The translations under genes and the position numbers were made by a program. Below, piece by piece: positions 1-13,422 of a stretch of 64,000 nt of DNA. Under the pieces are notes generated by a model, which was not told where the DNA came from, made no database searches, and worked only from the letters and a program-made list of their open reading frames with translations. Each line of letters opens with the position of its first letter. Position 1 is the first letter of the stretch. Origin of the DNA: Bacillus velezensis. Its GTDB lineage: Bacteria > Bacillota > Bacilli > Bacillales > Bacillaceae. The stretch lies in assembly GCF_001461825.1 (NCBI RefSeq), contig NZ_LLZC01000022.1, positions 1 through 64,000 of the forward strand. Reading direction: 5' to 3'.

Positions 1-5602
<5,602 letters not shown>

Positions 5603-5689
5603 TCAATCTTTTTCCCTCTCCTTCCCGTTGTTGACCGTCTTACCTATTAAGACAGCATATTAATACGGGCTGTGTTTTGACAACCTAAA

Positions 5690-5718
5690 TAAAAAAGGTG
5701 ATTTCTATTCATCACCTT
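5690..5718 (-). terminator. Rho-independent terminator after the short collagen-like gene
   Basis: On the minus strand a stem AAGGTGA/TCACCTT is followed by TTTTTT. It overlaps the stop codon of the gene ending at 5717 and separates it from the giant collagen-like gene. Confidence 0.75.
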
Positions 5719-6415
5719 AGTCCGATCCTTGAATGGGGAATCCCGTCGCAATGAGGGAGCGGTTTGCCGCTGCGACTTGTGTTACGAGATTCGAAGAAAG
5801 GACGGATAAATAGAGCTGGTACGCGGCTGTTTCATCCGCCTTCATTTCGTCGATGTACGTAAAAGGAATTCCTATGATTTGTCCGCCTGAAGAAAAGAGG
5901 TTCCGCTCTTGTCTCTGTGTTTGTATCGATACGCCATTTCTTTGCAGATCGACAGCTAAGACCAATGAGAAATGAGACGCGAGCGGGTCTAATTCCACAT
6001 TTACTTGTATGACGGCATCCGTTTTCACCAATTGATCTGTCGGCGCGGCTATCACTGTGCTTAACACGTTTATCGGTGTTCCTTCTAACGGAATCATCAT
6101 CTGGTCTGCTGTATTGTGAAAAGCTACCGCAGGAACCGCTCCCGGCGGACCCTCAGGCCCCGGGGGACCGGGCGGACCCGCCTCCCCTTGCGGACCGCGG
6201 GAGCCGGCGGGTCCTCTTTTGCCTTCGGGACCTCGCAGCCCGGGTACGCACAAGGCAGATCGATTTTCATCTGAAGATGGAAACTGTTTTTCCGTCTCTG
6301 TTTCAGGTCTTTCAAGTTCACATGGTAATTGTTCATACCGGCGTTTCATATGTCTGCTCATATATTTGTAAGGTTTCTGTTTCAATATCATGTATTGATC
6401 ACGGCCGCTGCTCAT
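5717..6415 (-). CDS. Short collagen-like protein (Gly-Pro-Pro type)
   Basis: A 232-residue protein. I chose the ATG at 6415 because GGGGTGAT lies just upstream; an in-frame ATG at 6457 has no ribosome site. The N-terminal third is basic and Tyr-rich. A short collagen-like block of about a dozen Gly-X-Y triplets ([20 protein letters not shown] and following) sits near residues 65-105. The C-terminal 125 residues look like a compact beta-rich domain with many Val/Leu/Gln and no Cys, comparable in position to the trimerising C-terminal domains of exosporium collagens, though I do not recognise the family. It lies directly upstream of the giant Gly-X-Thr gene on the same strand but has its own terminator. 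A spore-surface role is inferred from type and context only. Confidence 0.8.
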   Translation of the reverse strand: MSSGRDQYMILKQKPYKYMSRHMKRRYEQLPCELERPETETEKQFPSSDENRSALCVPGLRGPEGKRGPAGSRGPQGEAGPPGPPGPEGPPGAVPAVAFHNTADQMMIPLEGTPINVLSTVIAAPTDQLVKTDAVIQVNVELDPLASHFSLVLAVDLQRNGVSIQTQRQERNLFSSGGQIIGIPFTYIDEMKADETAAYQLYLSVLSSNLVTQVAAANRSLIATGFPIQGSD

Positions 6416-6487
6416 ATTATCACCCCGGCAATATTCTATTCGCACTGAAGTCATCATGTGCAGGCCCTTCCCATTCCCTACAGAAAT

Positions 6488-6517
6488 AAAAAAGGCAGAC
6501 CTGAGTCTGCCTTTTTT
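6488..6517 (-). terminator. Terminator of yflS
   Basis: Stem AGGCAGAC/GTCTGCCT with a 4-nt loop, flanked by six A and six T residues, so it could work in either direction. It lies just after the stop of yflS. Confidence 0.85.
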
Positions 6518-6520
6518 CTT

Positions 6521-7957
6521 CTACCATAACCCTAATACTTTCCACCATAATCCGCCGATCACAAGCCATGTCACAATATGGACGATTGACAGGATAAAGC
6601 CGATGGACCACCATTTGCTTTGCGATATATAACCCGCTCCGAAAAAGACCGGAGCCGCTCCCGAGCCGTAATGCGTCGTAGAACCGAAAAGGTTGCTGAA
6701 AAACGCCAGGCTGAGCGCCGCCAACAGCGGCGGAGCGCCTGCCGCCACGATGACGGCGAGAAATGCCGCATACATGGCGCTGATATGCGCGGTTGCGCTC
6801 GCAAAGAAGTAATGCGTGTAATAATACACGACAATCAGAATCATAAATGCCACAATCCATGAAAAACCGGAAACAGAAGATTTCATCATATTGCTGAACC
6901 AAGACACCATACCGAGCTCATTCAGGAAATTCGCCAGCATCACAAGCGCCGCGAACCAAGTCAGCGTATCCCATGCACCTTGTTCTTTTTTGATGTCCTC
7001 CCATGTTAATACCTGTGACAAAAGCAAAACGGATAATCCGATCAGGGCCGTCGTCGTTGCGTCAATATTTAAGCTTCCTCCGAAAATCCACAGCGCAAGC
7101 ACCAATAAAAAGACGATGACCATGGAGAGTTCGGATTTTTTAAACGGACCCATTTCTTTCAATTTTTCCGTTGCGATTTTAGCCGCATCCGGTGTTTCTT
7201 TAATTTCCGGCGGATACAGCTTATAAATGACGAGCGGCGTAATGATTAAGCTCGCCAATCCCGGTACAATGGCCGCGATTGCCCAGCTTGTCCATGTGAT
7301 GTCCACCCCTGCGACATCGTGGGCCAGCTTGGCGATCAGCGGGTTCGCCGCCATTGCCGTCAAAAACATCGCAGACGTAATCAAGTTTCCTTGAAAACCG
7401 GTTTTTAATAAGAAAGCGCCGATTTTCCGCTCTGTTCCGTCTGCCGGCGTTGATCCGAAAGTTTCGGATAATGATCTGATAATAGGAAAAATAATGCCGC
7501 CCGCCCGTGCCGTGTTGCTCGGAATGGCAGGTGATAAAATTAAATCACTGAAAAGCAGTGAATAAGAAAGGCCGAGTGTTTTCTTCCCGAACCGTTGTAC
7601 GAATACGTAAGAAATCCTGGCGCCGAGCCCGGTTTTGATGAACCCCCGGGAAATAAAAAAGGCGATGACAATCAGCCAGATTGTCTTGTTTCCAAATCCG
7701 CTTAACGTATTTTCAATAGATAGCGTTCCCGTTAACGCGGTGACTGCCAATGCAAAAATTGCAATTGCGCCCATTGGCAAGGGCTTGGAGATAAAGCCGA
7801 TAATTGTTGCGACAAAAATAGCGAACAAATGCCATGCTTTAGGTTCAAGTCCGGACGGCGCGGGAATAAACCAAATGATTAATCCCACAGCAACAGTAAT
7901 AAGCAAAGGAATGATTTTTACTGCCTGCTGTTTTTTTGCGTCTTTTTCTGAAGCCAT
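6521..7957 (-). CDS. yflS: Dicarboxylate/anion carrier of the DASS family (YflS-like, malate)
   Basis: A 478-residue integral membrane protein with about 12 hydrophobic segments. It matches the divalent anion:sodium symporter family, with Asn/Thr-rich signatures such as SPAIPSNTARAGG near residue 145 and a C-terminal SNLFGSTTHYGSG signature. B. subtilis YflS is annotated as a malate or 2-oxoglutarate type carrier. AGGAGGAGA precedes the ATG. In B. subtilis the gene also neighbours pel, with malate control through a two-component system; no regulator is encoded here. Confidence 0.88.
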   Translation of the reverse strand: MASEKDAKKQQAVKIIPLLITVAVGLIIWFIPAPSGLEPKAWHLFAIFVATIIGFISKPLPMGAIAIFALAVTALTGTLSIENTLSGFGNKTIWLIVIAFFISRGFIKTGLGARISYVFVQRFGKKTLGLSYSLLFSDLILSPAIPSNTARAGGIIFPIIRSLSETFGSTPADGTERKIGAFLLKTGFQGNLITSAMFLTAMAANPLIAKLAHDVAGVDITWTSWAIAAIVPGLASLIITPLVIYKLYPPEIKETPDAAKIATEKLKEMGPFKKSELSMVIVFLLVLALWIFGGSLNIDATTTALIGLSVLLLSQVLTWEDIKKEQGAWDTLTWFAALVMLANFLNELGMVSWFSNMMKSSVSGFSWIVAFMILIVVYYYTHYFFASATAHISAMYAAFLAVIVAAGAPPLLAALSLAFFSNLFGSTTHYGSGAAPVFFGAGYISQSKWWSIGFILSIVHIVTWLVIGGLWWKVLGLW

Positions 7958-8043
7958 TACAGGTCTCCTCCTATTTTGTTGTCTTCCATCCCCTATCCCA
8001 TTTTACTACTTAACTAAGTTAATAAACGTTTTTGTTAATTAAA

Positions 8044-8073
8044 AAACACAAAGGAATATTTTCCTTTGTGTTT
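8044..8073 (-). terminator. Terminator of pel
   Basis: A 13-bp stem AAACACAAAGGAA/TTCCTTTGTGTTT with a 4-nt loop, followed on the minus strand by a T-run. It follows the pel stop codon at 8082. Confidence 0.85.
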
Positions 8074-8081
8074 CTTGTTTC

Positions 8082-9347
8082 TTATTTTAATATGCCCGAC
8101 CCGGCTTTAGATATAACATCTGATTTTACATTTGATGATGAGCCGATGGAACCGTGCAATGACGGTGTCCAGCCGACGGACTGACTTAATCCGTTGGCTG
8201 CTGACGCGTTAATGGAGGCGCCGTTTAAAAGAGTGCCGTCTTCATGAAGCGCTTTTCCGCCGCTGAAGACGCTGATGACTTTATCAGCAGCCAGTCCCGG
8301 CACTTCAAAGACATTATTCTGGGCATACATTTTTGACGCGTGGCCCGCACCCCACGCATAGCTGAACGGGTATGCGGCGCTTTTCGAGCCTGCGTAAAAA
8401 TTATTATAAATATGAACCTGCCCGTACCGGACCCGCGGTGCGCGCTGGACGATGTTCTGGTAATAGTTATGGTGAATGGTCACCTTCAGTTTTCCTTCAT
8501 CCGACGTCTTGCTGTCGCTGTTTCCGATGACGGAGCCTTTGTCATGGTCATGATATTTATTATAGGACAATGTAATATAATTCGCCCCGTTGGCTATATC
8601 CGTCTGGCCGTCATGGTGCTGATATTTTCTCCCGTAATAGTAGGGAAAACCGCTGTCGGGATTCGATCCGTCATTAAAGGTGCAATGATCGATCCAGATG
8701 TGCGTCGCGCCGTTAATGGTGATATTGTCATATTCCGAGTTCCAGTTGCCGCTGCTGCCGTCCGTCGGGTCCCATTGCGGAAAATAGTCGTAAGCGTCTT
8801 GAAATTCAATGTTGCGGATGATGACATTGTCGACGCCGTTCTTTATATTAAAACTTCCGCCTGTCACTTTGGCATTTGAACCCGAGCCGATGATCGTCGT
8901 ATTTGAAGGAATGTCAACCACGACCCGTGCCTTCTGGTTTTTTTGCGATCGCTGTCTGGCGTCTTCCTGGGTGCCTGACGGCGCTTTTTTTCCCCATTTG
9001 TCCGGGTCGTACGCCTTCAGATAGGCGTTGAGATCATATGCCGGATCTTTATAATCATTAAAGCCGAGCGTTTTATTGCGGTCGTCCGTATTCATATTGA
9101 TTGTGCCTTGTATGTAAATAATCTTCGGTGTGCTGTTGGCGCTTCCCCCTAATGCAGAAACGAGCTGCTGTCTGTTTGATACGGTGTATACATTCGATGA
9201 AGAGGCTTTCGCGCCGCCGGTTGTCCCGCCGGAAGCGGCTCCCCAGCCGTCATTTGTTCCTAACGTCTGCCGTCCCAGATCAGCGGCATAGACGTCCGCA
9301 GGGATCATACATAAACAAATCGCCAGCATAAGTAACATTTTTTTCAT
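8082..9347 (-). CDS. pel: Secreted pectate lyase
   Basis: A 421-residue polysaccharide lyase family 1 enzyme that cleaves polygalacturonate by beta-elimination. A Sec signal peptide (MKKMLLML... ending PADVYA, about residues 1-21) predicts secretion. The right-handed beta-helix part carries the family motif WIDHCTF and the catalytic RAPRVRYG segment. Calcium-binding Asp residues are expected around the WIDHCTFNDG and HDGQTDI segments. RBS GAGGAG precedes the ATG. Order yflS-pel-yflT is as in B. subtilis. A 15-bp palindrome lies 37 bp upstream of the start (separate entry). Confidence 0.93.
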   Translation of the reverse strand: MKKMLLMLAICLCMIPADVYAADLGRQTLGTNDGWGAASGGTTGGAKASSSNVYTVSNRQQLVSALGGSANSTPKIIYIQGTINMNTDDRNKTLGFNDYKDPAYDLNAYLKAYDPDKWGKKAPSGTQEDARQRSQKNQKARVVVDIPSNTTIIGSGSNAKVTGGSFNIKNGVDNVIIRNIEFQDAYDYFPQWDPTDGSSGNWNSEYDNITINGATHIWIDHCTFNDGSNPDSGFPYYYGRKYQHHDGQTDIANGANYITLSYNKYHDHDKGSVIGNSDSKTSDEGKLKVTIHHNYYQNIVQRAPRVRYGQVHIYNNFYAGSKSAAYPFSYAWGAGHASKMYAQNNVFEVPGLAADKVISVFSGGKALHEDGTLLNGASINASAANGLSQSVGWTPSLHGSIGSSSNVKSDVISKAGSGILK

Positions 9348-9383
9348 GAATTGTGCTCCTCCTGATTCTGTATTCCAATTTAT

Positions 9384-9398
9384 TACAATTGAATTGTA
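9384..9398. promoter_or_regulatory. Perfect 15-bp palindrome upstream of pel
   Basis: TACAATTGAATTGTA is a perfect dyad in the pel promoter region and includes a TACAAT hexamer usable as a -10 element. It is a candidate operator; I cannot name the protein that would bind it. Confidence 0.35.
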
Positions 9399-9469
9399 TC
9401 AAATCAGTTGAGAAACAGCACCGAAAATGTACAGAATGTGCCTTTCGGTTTTATTGCGGAAACCGCAAA

Positions 9470-9502
9470 AAAATCCCAAGGGACCGAAACCCCCTTGGGA
9501 TC
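9470..9502 (-). terminator. Terminator of yflT
   Basis: Stem ATCCCAAGGG/CCCTTGGGAT with T7 on the minus strand, just after the yflT stop. Confidence 0.85.
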
Positions 9503-9510
9503 TGTTCAGC

Positions 9511-9858
9511 TTACGCCCATGATTTCACTTTTTCGTTATCCGTGACAAACAGAAGAACTTTTCCTTCATCTAAGCGCTTTTCAAATTGTGATGCTTCCTC
9601 TTCTGAAAAGCCGATTTCGTGAATTTTGTTGCGGAGCTCGTCGCCTTTTTTATTAAACATATTGCCGACCGCGTGTTTAATGCCCGTTTCTTTCGCTCCG
9701 ATGGTATTGACATCAGTATTATCGGCCAGGCGATCCGTTCTGTCGTCATCATGTGAAAGCACATATACGTCCTCTTTTGCAACACCCAGCTGCTGAAGCT
9801 CTTTTACGTCCTGCATCAGTTTTTGATCATTTGTATATTCTCTTACTACCGGTTTCAT
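9511..9858 (-). CDS. yflT: General stress protein YflT
   Basis: A small acidic soluble protein of 115 residues matching the YflT family (general stress protein 17M-like domain, with ELQQLGVAKEDVYVL near the N-terminus). The function of the family is not established; it is induced by general stress in B. subtilis. GGGAGG precedes the ATG. A near-consensus sigma-B promoter lies 38 bp upstream of the start, which agrees with the known sigma-B membership of yflT. Confidence 0.9.
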   Translation of the reverse strand: MKPVVREYTNDQKLMQDVKELQQLGVAKEDVYVLSHDDDRTDRLADNTDVNTIGAKETGIKHAVGNMFNKKGDELRNKIHEIGFSEEEASQFEKRLDEGKVLLFVTDNEKVKSWA

Positions 9859-9895
9859 TGATAAGTCCTCCCTTTTGTTTTTGTATATTGGATGT

Positions 9896-9920
9896 TTACC
9901 CGCTCAATCAAGGATCAAAC
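9896..9920 (-). promoter_or_regulatory. Sigma-B promoter of yflT
   Basis: GTTTGA, 13-bp spacer, GGGTAA on the minus strand. This is one mismatch in each box from GTTTAA-N12/15-GGGTAT. Confidence 0.8.
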
Positions 9921-10058
9921 AAAAGAAAGAGAGTTCCGTGAAAAAACGGGCAGGTTGTCGGTGGATATTTTCTGGCGGGACATGTTACAGTAGGGAAAGC
10001 TACTTTTATCAGAAAAATAAAAATCTTCATGAGCCGATTAAGCAGGGAGGTGGTTCCT

Positions 10059-10400
10059 ATTCATTACTTTTCACCGGAACAGCGATTTAACGCTTGGGTT
10101 GTCAGTGATTTAGTGAAGCAGGTATTCCGCCGGCATACCCGCTGCCCGGATGGAATAAAAGAGCTTACGGCCTTTGCTGAAGATACTTTTCATATTAATA
10201 TCGATTTCGTTTTCTCTATCATTATCAATATCGGTGATATCGAATCCGTTCTGCCGAAAGAAATTGAAAATAGGCTGGGTTCTTATCTGACCGCGCTTCA
10301 GCCCGTCGTTACCGCTGACATGCTTCATTCTTCAAAAACGAATGCCTATGAATATTTGGAACATGAGAAAAACACCGATGTGTACCGGTTATTCTATTAA
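10059..10400 (+). CDS. yfmB: YfmB-like protein with possible ATT start
   Basis: A small soluble protein of unknown function, about 113 residues if read from ATT at 10059 ([11 protein letters not shown]...). A strong AGGGAGGTG ribosome site at 10043-10051 sits 7-8 nt before this ATT. The in-frame ATG at 10029 lacks any ribosome site, and the in-frame GTG at 10050 is part of the SD itself. As I recall, B. subtilis YfmB begins MQYFSPEQ, which would place its Met exactly at the ATT. The start is therefore uncertain (10029, 10050 or 10059) but the gene is real: codon use and the following terminator support it. Confidence 0.72.
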   Translation: MHYFSPEQRFNAWVVSDLVKQVFRRHTRCPDGIKELTAFAEDTFHINIDFVFSIIINIGDIESVLPKEIENRLGSYLTALQPVVTADMLHSSKTNAYEYLEHEKNTDVYRLFY

Positions 10401-10415
10401 ATATGCATATAAGGA

Positions 10416-10442
10416 AAGAAGGGCCCTGGCCCTTCTTTTTTT
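10416..10442 (+). terminator. Terminator of yfmB
   Basis: Stem AAGAAGGGCC/GGCCCTTCTT with a 2-nt apex and a T-run on the plus strand. Confidence 0.85.
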
Positions 10443-10527
10443 ATGACCGCTGACGGTTTGATTTTGTAATCGGGAAATGGTTCGTGTTACATTTGGAACA
10501 ACCACTTATCTTGAAGGAGGATTCAGT

Positions 10528-11547
10528 ATGCCGAATAATCAGCAGCAAATTCAATTGGCAAGACGCCCCAAAGGCGTTCCCGCTCATGACGATTTCCGCT
10601 TTGAAACGATTGCCGTACCCGAACCGAAAGACGGCGAAGTGCTTGTGAAAACGAGTTATGTGTCCGTTGATCCGTACATGCGCGGACGGATGCAGGATAC
10701 AAAATCATATGTAAAGCCCTTCGCTTTAGATGAAGCCATAACAGGCGGAGTGATTGCCGAGGTTCTGACAGACGGCGATAAGCTGAAAAAAGGAGATGTT
10801 GTGATCGGAAATCTCGCGTGGCAGGAATATTCAGCTGTCAATGAGTCCGCCCTCCGCAAGTTGGATACGGATATCGCACCCGCCCAGGCGTATCTCGGCA
10901 TTTTAGGGATGACCGGACTGACCGCTTACTTCGGGCTGCTCGATATCGGCCGTCCGAAAAAAGGTGAAACCGTTGTCGTTTCAGGCGCGGCGGGCGCCGT
11001 CGGCTCAACAGTCGGACAGATTGCCAAAATCAAAGGCGCGCGGGTTGTCGGCATCGCCGGATCTGATGAAAAAATCGCGTATTTGAAAGAGGAGCTTCAA
11101 TTTGATGAAGCCATTAATTACAAAACGGCGGATGATATTCAAAAAGCGCTGGAACAGGCATGTCCTGACGGCGTCGATGTCTATTTTGACAATGTCGGCG
11201 GACCGATTTCAGATGCGGTGATAAACCTGCTGAATGAATTTGCCCGCATTCCGGTATGCGGAGCGATCTCATCGTACAATACCGAAAGTGAAGAAGAAGA
11301 CATGGGCCCCCGCGTCCAGCCGAAGCTGATCAAAACAAAAGCGCTGATGCAGGGATTCATCGTCAGTGATTATGCTGACCGCTTTTCTGAAGGCGCGAAA
11401 CAATTGGCCGAATGGCTCAAGGACGGAAAGCTTCATTATGAAGAAACGATTACGGAAGGATTCAGCAATATTCCTGACGCGTTCCTCGGCCTGTTTAAAG
11501 GAGAAAATAAAGGCAAACAGATCATCAAAGTCAGTGATCTAAGTTAA
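10528..11547 (+). CDS. yfmJ: Zinc-free NADPH-dependent medium-chain oxidoreductase YfmJ
   Basis: A 339-residue member of the MDR superfamily, leukotriene B4 12-hydroxydehydrogenase / 2-alkenal reductase branch. It has a GroES-like fold at residues 1-130 and a Rossmann domain with VSGAAGAVGSTVGQIAK near residue 155. Zinc-ligand cysteines are absent, as expected for this branch. It probably reduces alpha,beta-unsaturated carbonyl compounds. Start chosen at ATG 10528, seven nucleotides after AAGGAGG; an upstream in-frame ATG at 10477 has no SD. Confidence 0.9.
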   Translation: MPNNQQQIQLARRPKGVPAHDDFRFETIAVPEPKDGEVLVKTSYVSVDPYMRGRMQDTKSYVKPFALDEAITGGVIAEVLTDGDKLKKGDVVIGNLAWQEYSAVNESALRKLDTDIAPAQAYLGILGMTGLTAYFGLLDIGRPKKGETVVVSGAAGAVGSTVGQIAKIKGARVVGIAGSDEKIAYLKEELQFDEAINYKTADDIQKALEQACPDGVDVYFDNVGGPISDAVINLLNEFARIPVCGAISSYNTESEEEDMGPRVQPKLIKTKALMQGFIVSDYADRFSEGAKQLAEWLKDGKLHYEETITEGFSNIPDAFLGLFKGENKGKQIIKVSDLS

Positions 11548-11558
11548 CATGATGATGA

Positions 11559-11588
11559 AAAAAAGGAGGGCTTTGTCCCCTCCTTTTC
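11559..11588 (+). terminator. Terminator of yfmJ
   Basis: Stem AAAAGGAGGG/CCCTCCTTTT downstream of the yfmJ stop. Confidence 0.75.
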
Positions 11589-11601
11589 TGTTCATTTGGG
11601 A

Positions 11602-12048
11602 TCAGCCGCGAAGAATCAAAGTAAGAAAGCCGTCTTCATCCGGCTCCGTATCTTCCAAAGTGAATCACGCTGCTTGAAAGCAGGCTAAACTGATTTGATT
11701 GTCTTTTTCGATGCTTGCCGCCCATTCCCGCACGCTGGTAAACTCAGGGTCAGTCAGCAGTTTTTGCAAGATCTGTTTTCCGTACCCTTGAAGCTGGTAT
11801 AAAGGATTGACGATCAACCCGATATACGCCCGTTCCTCCACAAACTCTATAGAGGCCATGCCTGCCGGACACTCCCCGTCATATGCCATAATGACAGTAT
11901 CGTCTTTATCTTTATTCAATCGTGCATACCACGCGTCTAATGGCAGCATCGCATCCATTCTCCGTTTGATATTATCGTTCTTAAACCAGTGTTCAAGTAT
12001 TTTCAGTTCGGGTTCCTTCAATATTTGACATCTGTCTATTGAAACCAT
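11602..12048 (-). pseudogene. yfmK: GNAT acetyltransferase YfmK interrupted by an in-frame TGA
   Basis: Reading from ATG 12048 gives 127 residues ending LACFQAA, then TGA at 11665-11667. After the TGA the same frame continues FTLEDTEPDEDGFLTLILRG to a second TGA at 11602-11604. GNAT proteins normally have a Gly-Phe after this alpha-helix (CFQAAGF), so a Gly codon GGA appears to have become TGA by a single G to T change. The acetyl-CoA site region (NPLYQLQGYGKQIL) is intact. Loss of the last 20-odd residues removes the final strands and probably inactivates the enzyme, unless UGA is read through. Known family role: transfer of an acetyl group; substrate unknown. Confidence 0.8.
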
Positions 12049-12088
12049 CTTCCCGCCCCCGCCTGAACCTTTTCTATTATTTTACAAC

Positions 12089-12117
12089 AAAAAAAAGAAG
12101 GGCTTCCCGCCCTCCGT
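12089..12117 (-). terminator. Terminator of yfmL
   Basis: Stem GAAGGGC/GCCCTCC with a TTTTTTTT run on the minus strand after the yfmL stop. Confidence 0.7.
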
Positions 12118-12120
12118 TTC

Positions 12121-13251
12121 TTATTTCTCAGATAATTTTCCGCCTGAATAAACGGCCTCTTTCAGCTCAATTCCGAGTGATTTGGCCATTTTTTTCAATT
12201 TGGATTCTTCCATCGGCGTGACAAGGCTGAGTACGGTTCCTTCTTTACCGGCCCGCCCCGTCCGGCCGGATCTGTGGATATATCCGTCTTCATTCGGCAT
12301 GTCCGCGTGAATGACGTACGGAAGATCATCGATATCGAGTCCGCGCGCCGCAATGTCAGTCGCCAGAAGCAGCGGAAATTCTCCCCGCTCAAACGCTGAT
12401 AATATCTTTGCCCGCTCCATTTTTTTCGCTTCTCCATGCAGAATGCCGAGATCCACGTGGTGATAGGCGAGTTTTTCCGCATAGACGCTTAAATTTCCGA
12501 TATCTCTGACGAACACGAGCGCCTGCATGCCGTTCAGCCGTGACAGCTTTTGCAAAAGCTTCACTTTATCCCGCTGATCGCAGACGAGATATTGATGCGT
12601 GACGCGCGCTTTTTCCGCCGTATTCCGCTCCACTTTCAAAACGGCCGGTTCGTGTGCGATGGTATTCAGCACCTGTTCTGTTTCCGGCTGCAGCGTAGCG
12701 GAAAAGCTTAAAAGCTGTCGGTCTTTCAGCGTCGTTTTAATGATTTTTTTCATCGTTTCGCGGTGTTCCTGTGTCACGAGCTGATCCGCTTCATCAAGAA
12801 CGATCGTCTTGACTTCATGCATTTTCAGCTTTTTCGCCTGAATCAATTCGAGCACCCTGCCCGGTGTGCCCGCAATGATATGCGGTTTATTTTTGAGCTT
12901 TTCCACCTGCTTTTTCACGTTTGCTCCGCCGATCAAAGACAAGGCGCGAAGGTCGGAGCCTTTTTTCCACTCCTGAATCACTTGGAAAATCTGCATCACC
13001 AGCTCGCGGGACGGCGCTAAAATGATCACTTGCGGATGTTTCTGTTCCGGGTTGATCCGCTCCAGAACCGGAAGCGTGTACGCCAATGTTTTTCCCGTTC
13101 CCGTCGGGGATTCGGCGATGACGTCTTTCCCTTCCATGATCACCTGAGCGGCTTTTTCCTGAATGACGGTCGGCTCCTGAAAACCTGAGGCCTCCCAGTT
13201 TTCGGCGATAAATGGTTGTGTATGCTGTAAAAATGGCCATGTTTGGGTCAT
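12121..13251 (-). CDS. yfmL: DEAD-box RNA helicase YfmL
   Basis: A 376-residue two-RecA-domain helicase. Motifs in order: Q-motif region (EPTVIQEKA), motif I SPTGTGKT, Ia PSRELVMQ, motif II DEAD, motif III SAT, and motif VI HRSGRTGRAG. It lacks the long C-terminal RNA-binding extension of CshA/DbpA types. B. subtilis YfmL has been linked to 70S ribosome assembly and cold growth. GAGGAGAA precedes the ATG. It diverges from yfmM across a 170-bp region. Confidence 0.92.
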   Translation of the reverse strand: MTQTWPFLQHTQPFIAENWEASGFQEPTVIQEKAAQVIMEGKDVIAESPTGTGKTLAYTLPVLERINPEQKHPQVIILAPSRELVMQIFQVIQEWKKGSDLRALSLIGGANVKKQVEKLKNKPHIIAGTPGRVLELIQAKKLKMHEVKTIVLDEADQLVTQEHRETMKKIIKTTLKDRQLLSFSATLQPETEQVLNTIAHEPAVLKVERNTAEKARVTHQYLVCDQRDKVKLLQKLSRLNGMQALVFVRDIGNLSVYAEKLAYHHVDLGILHGEAKKMERAKILSAFERGEFPLLLATDIAARGLDIDDLPYVIHADMPNEDGYIHRSGRTGRAGKEGTVLSLVTPMEESKLKKMAKSLGIELKEAVYSGGKLSEK

Positions 13252-13268
13252 GTCGTTCTCCTCAATTC

Positions 13269-13343
13269 TTAAAATCTACTCCATAGTATCTCAAATGCAC
13301 GCGCCAAACGCAATTTTCTTTTTCCTTCCAAGCCTTTTAACAA
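13269..13343 (-). CDS. Candidate 24-residue basic leader peptide upstream of yfmL
   Basis: A TTG at 13343 follows AAAGGAGGAG with a good 4-5 nt spacing and opens a short frame, MLKGLEGKRKLRLARAFEIL and four more residues, stopping 17 bp before yfmL. The peptide is strongly basic. It could be a leader or small protein, or the SD could be chance sequence that also serves as the divergent yfmM promoter (TATAAT on the other strand). Low confidence. Confidence 0.25.
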   Translation of the reverse strand: MLKGLEGKRKLRLARAFEILWSRF

Positions 13344-13422
13344 ACGGTCTCCTCCTTTATAATCATAAATGAGAAAGACACATGATGAATAAAGCGTGTC
13401 TGATAACGATAGAGGTGTAATG

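Noticed and set aside
6432-6459. Sigma-K-like AC-N17-AATAGAATA ahead of the short collagen-like gene
   Set aside because: The start point would fall inside the ribosome site of ATG 6415, so it cannot easily serve that start.
10477-10527. ATG 10477 as yfmJ start
   Set aside because: No SD; AAGGAGG serves ATG 10528, which matches family length.
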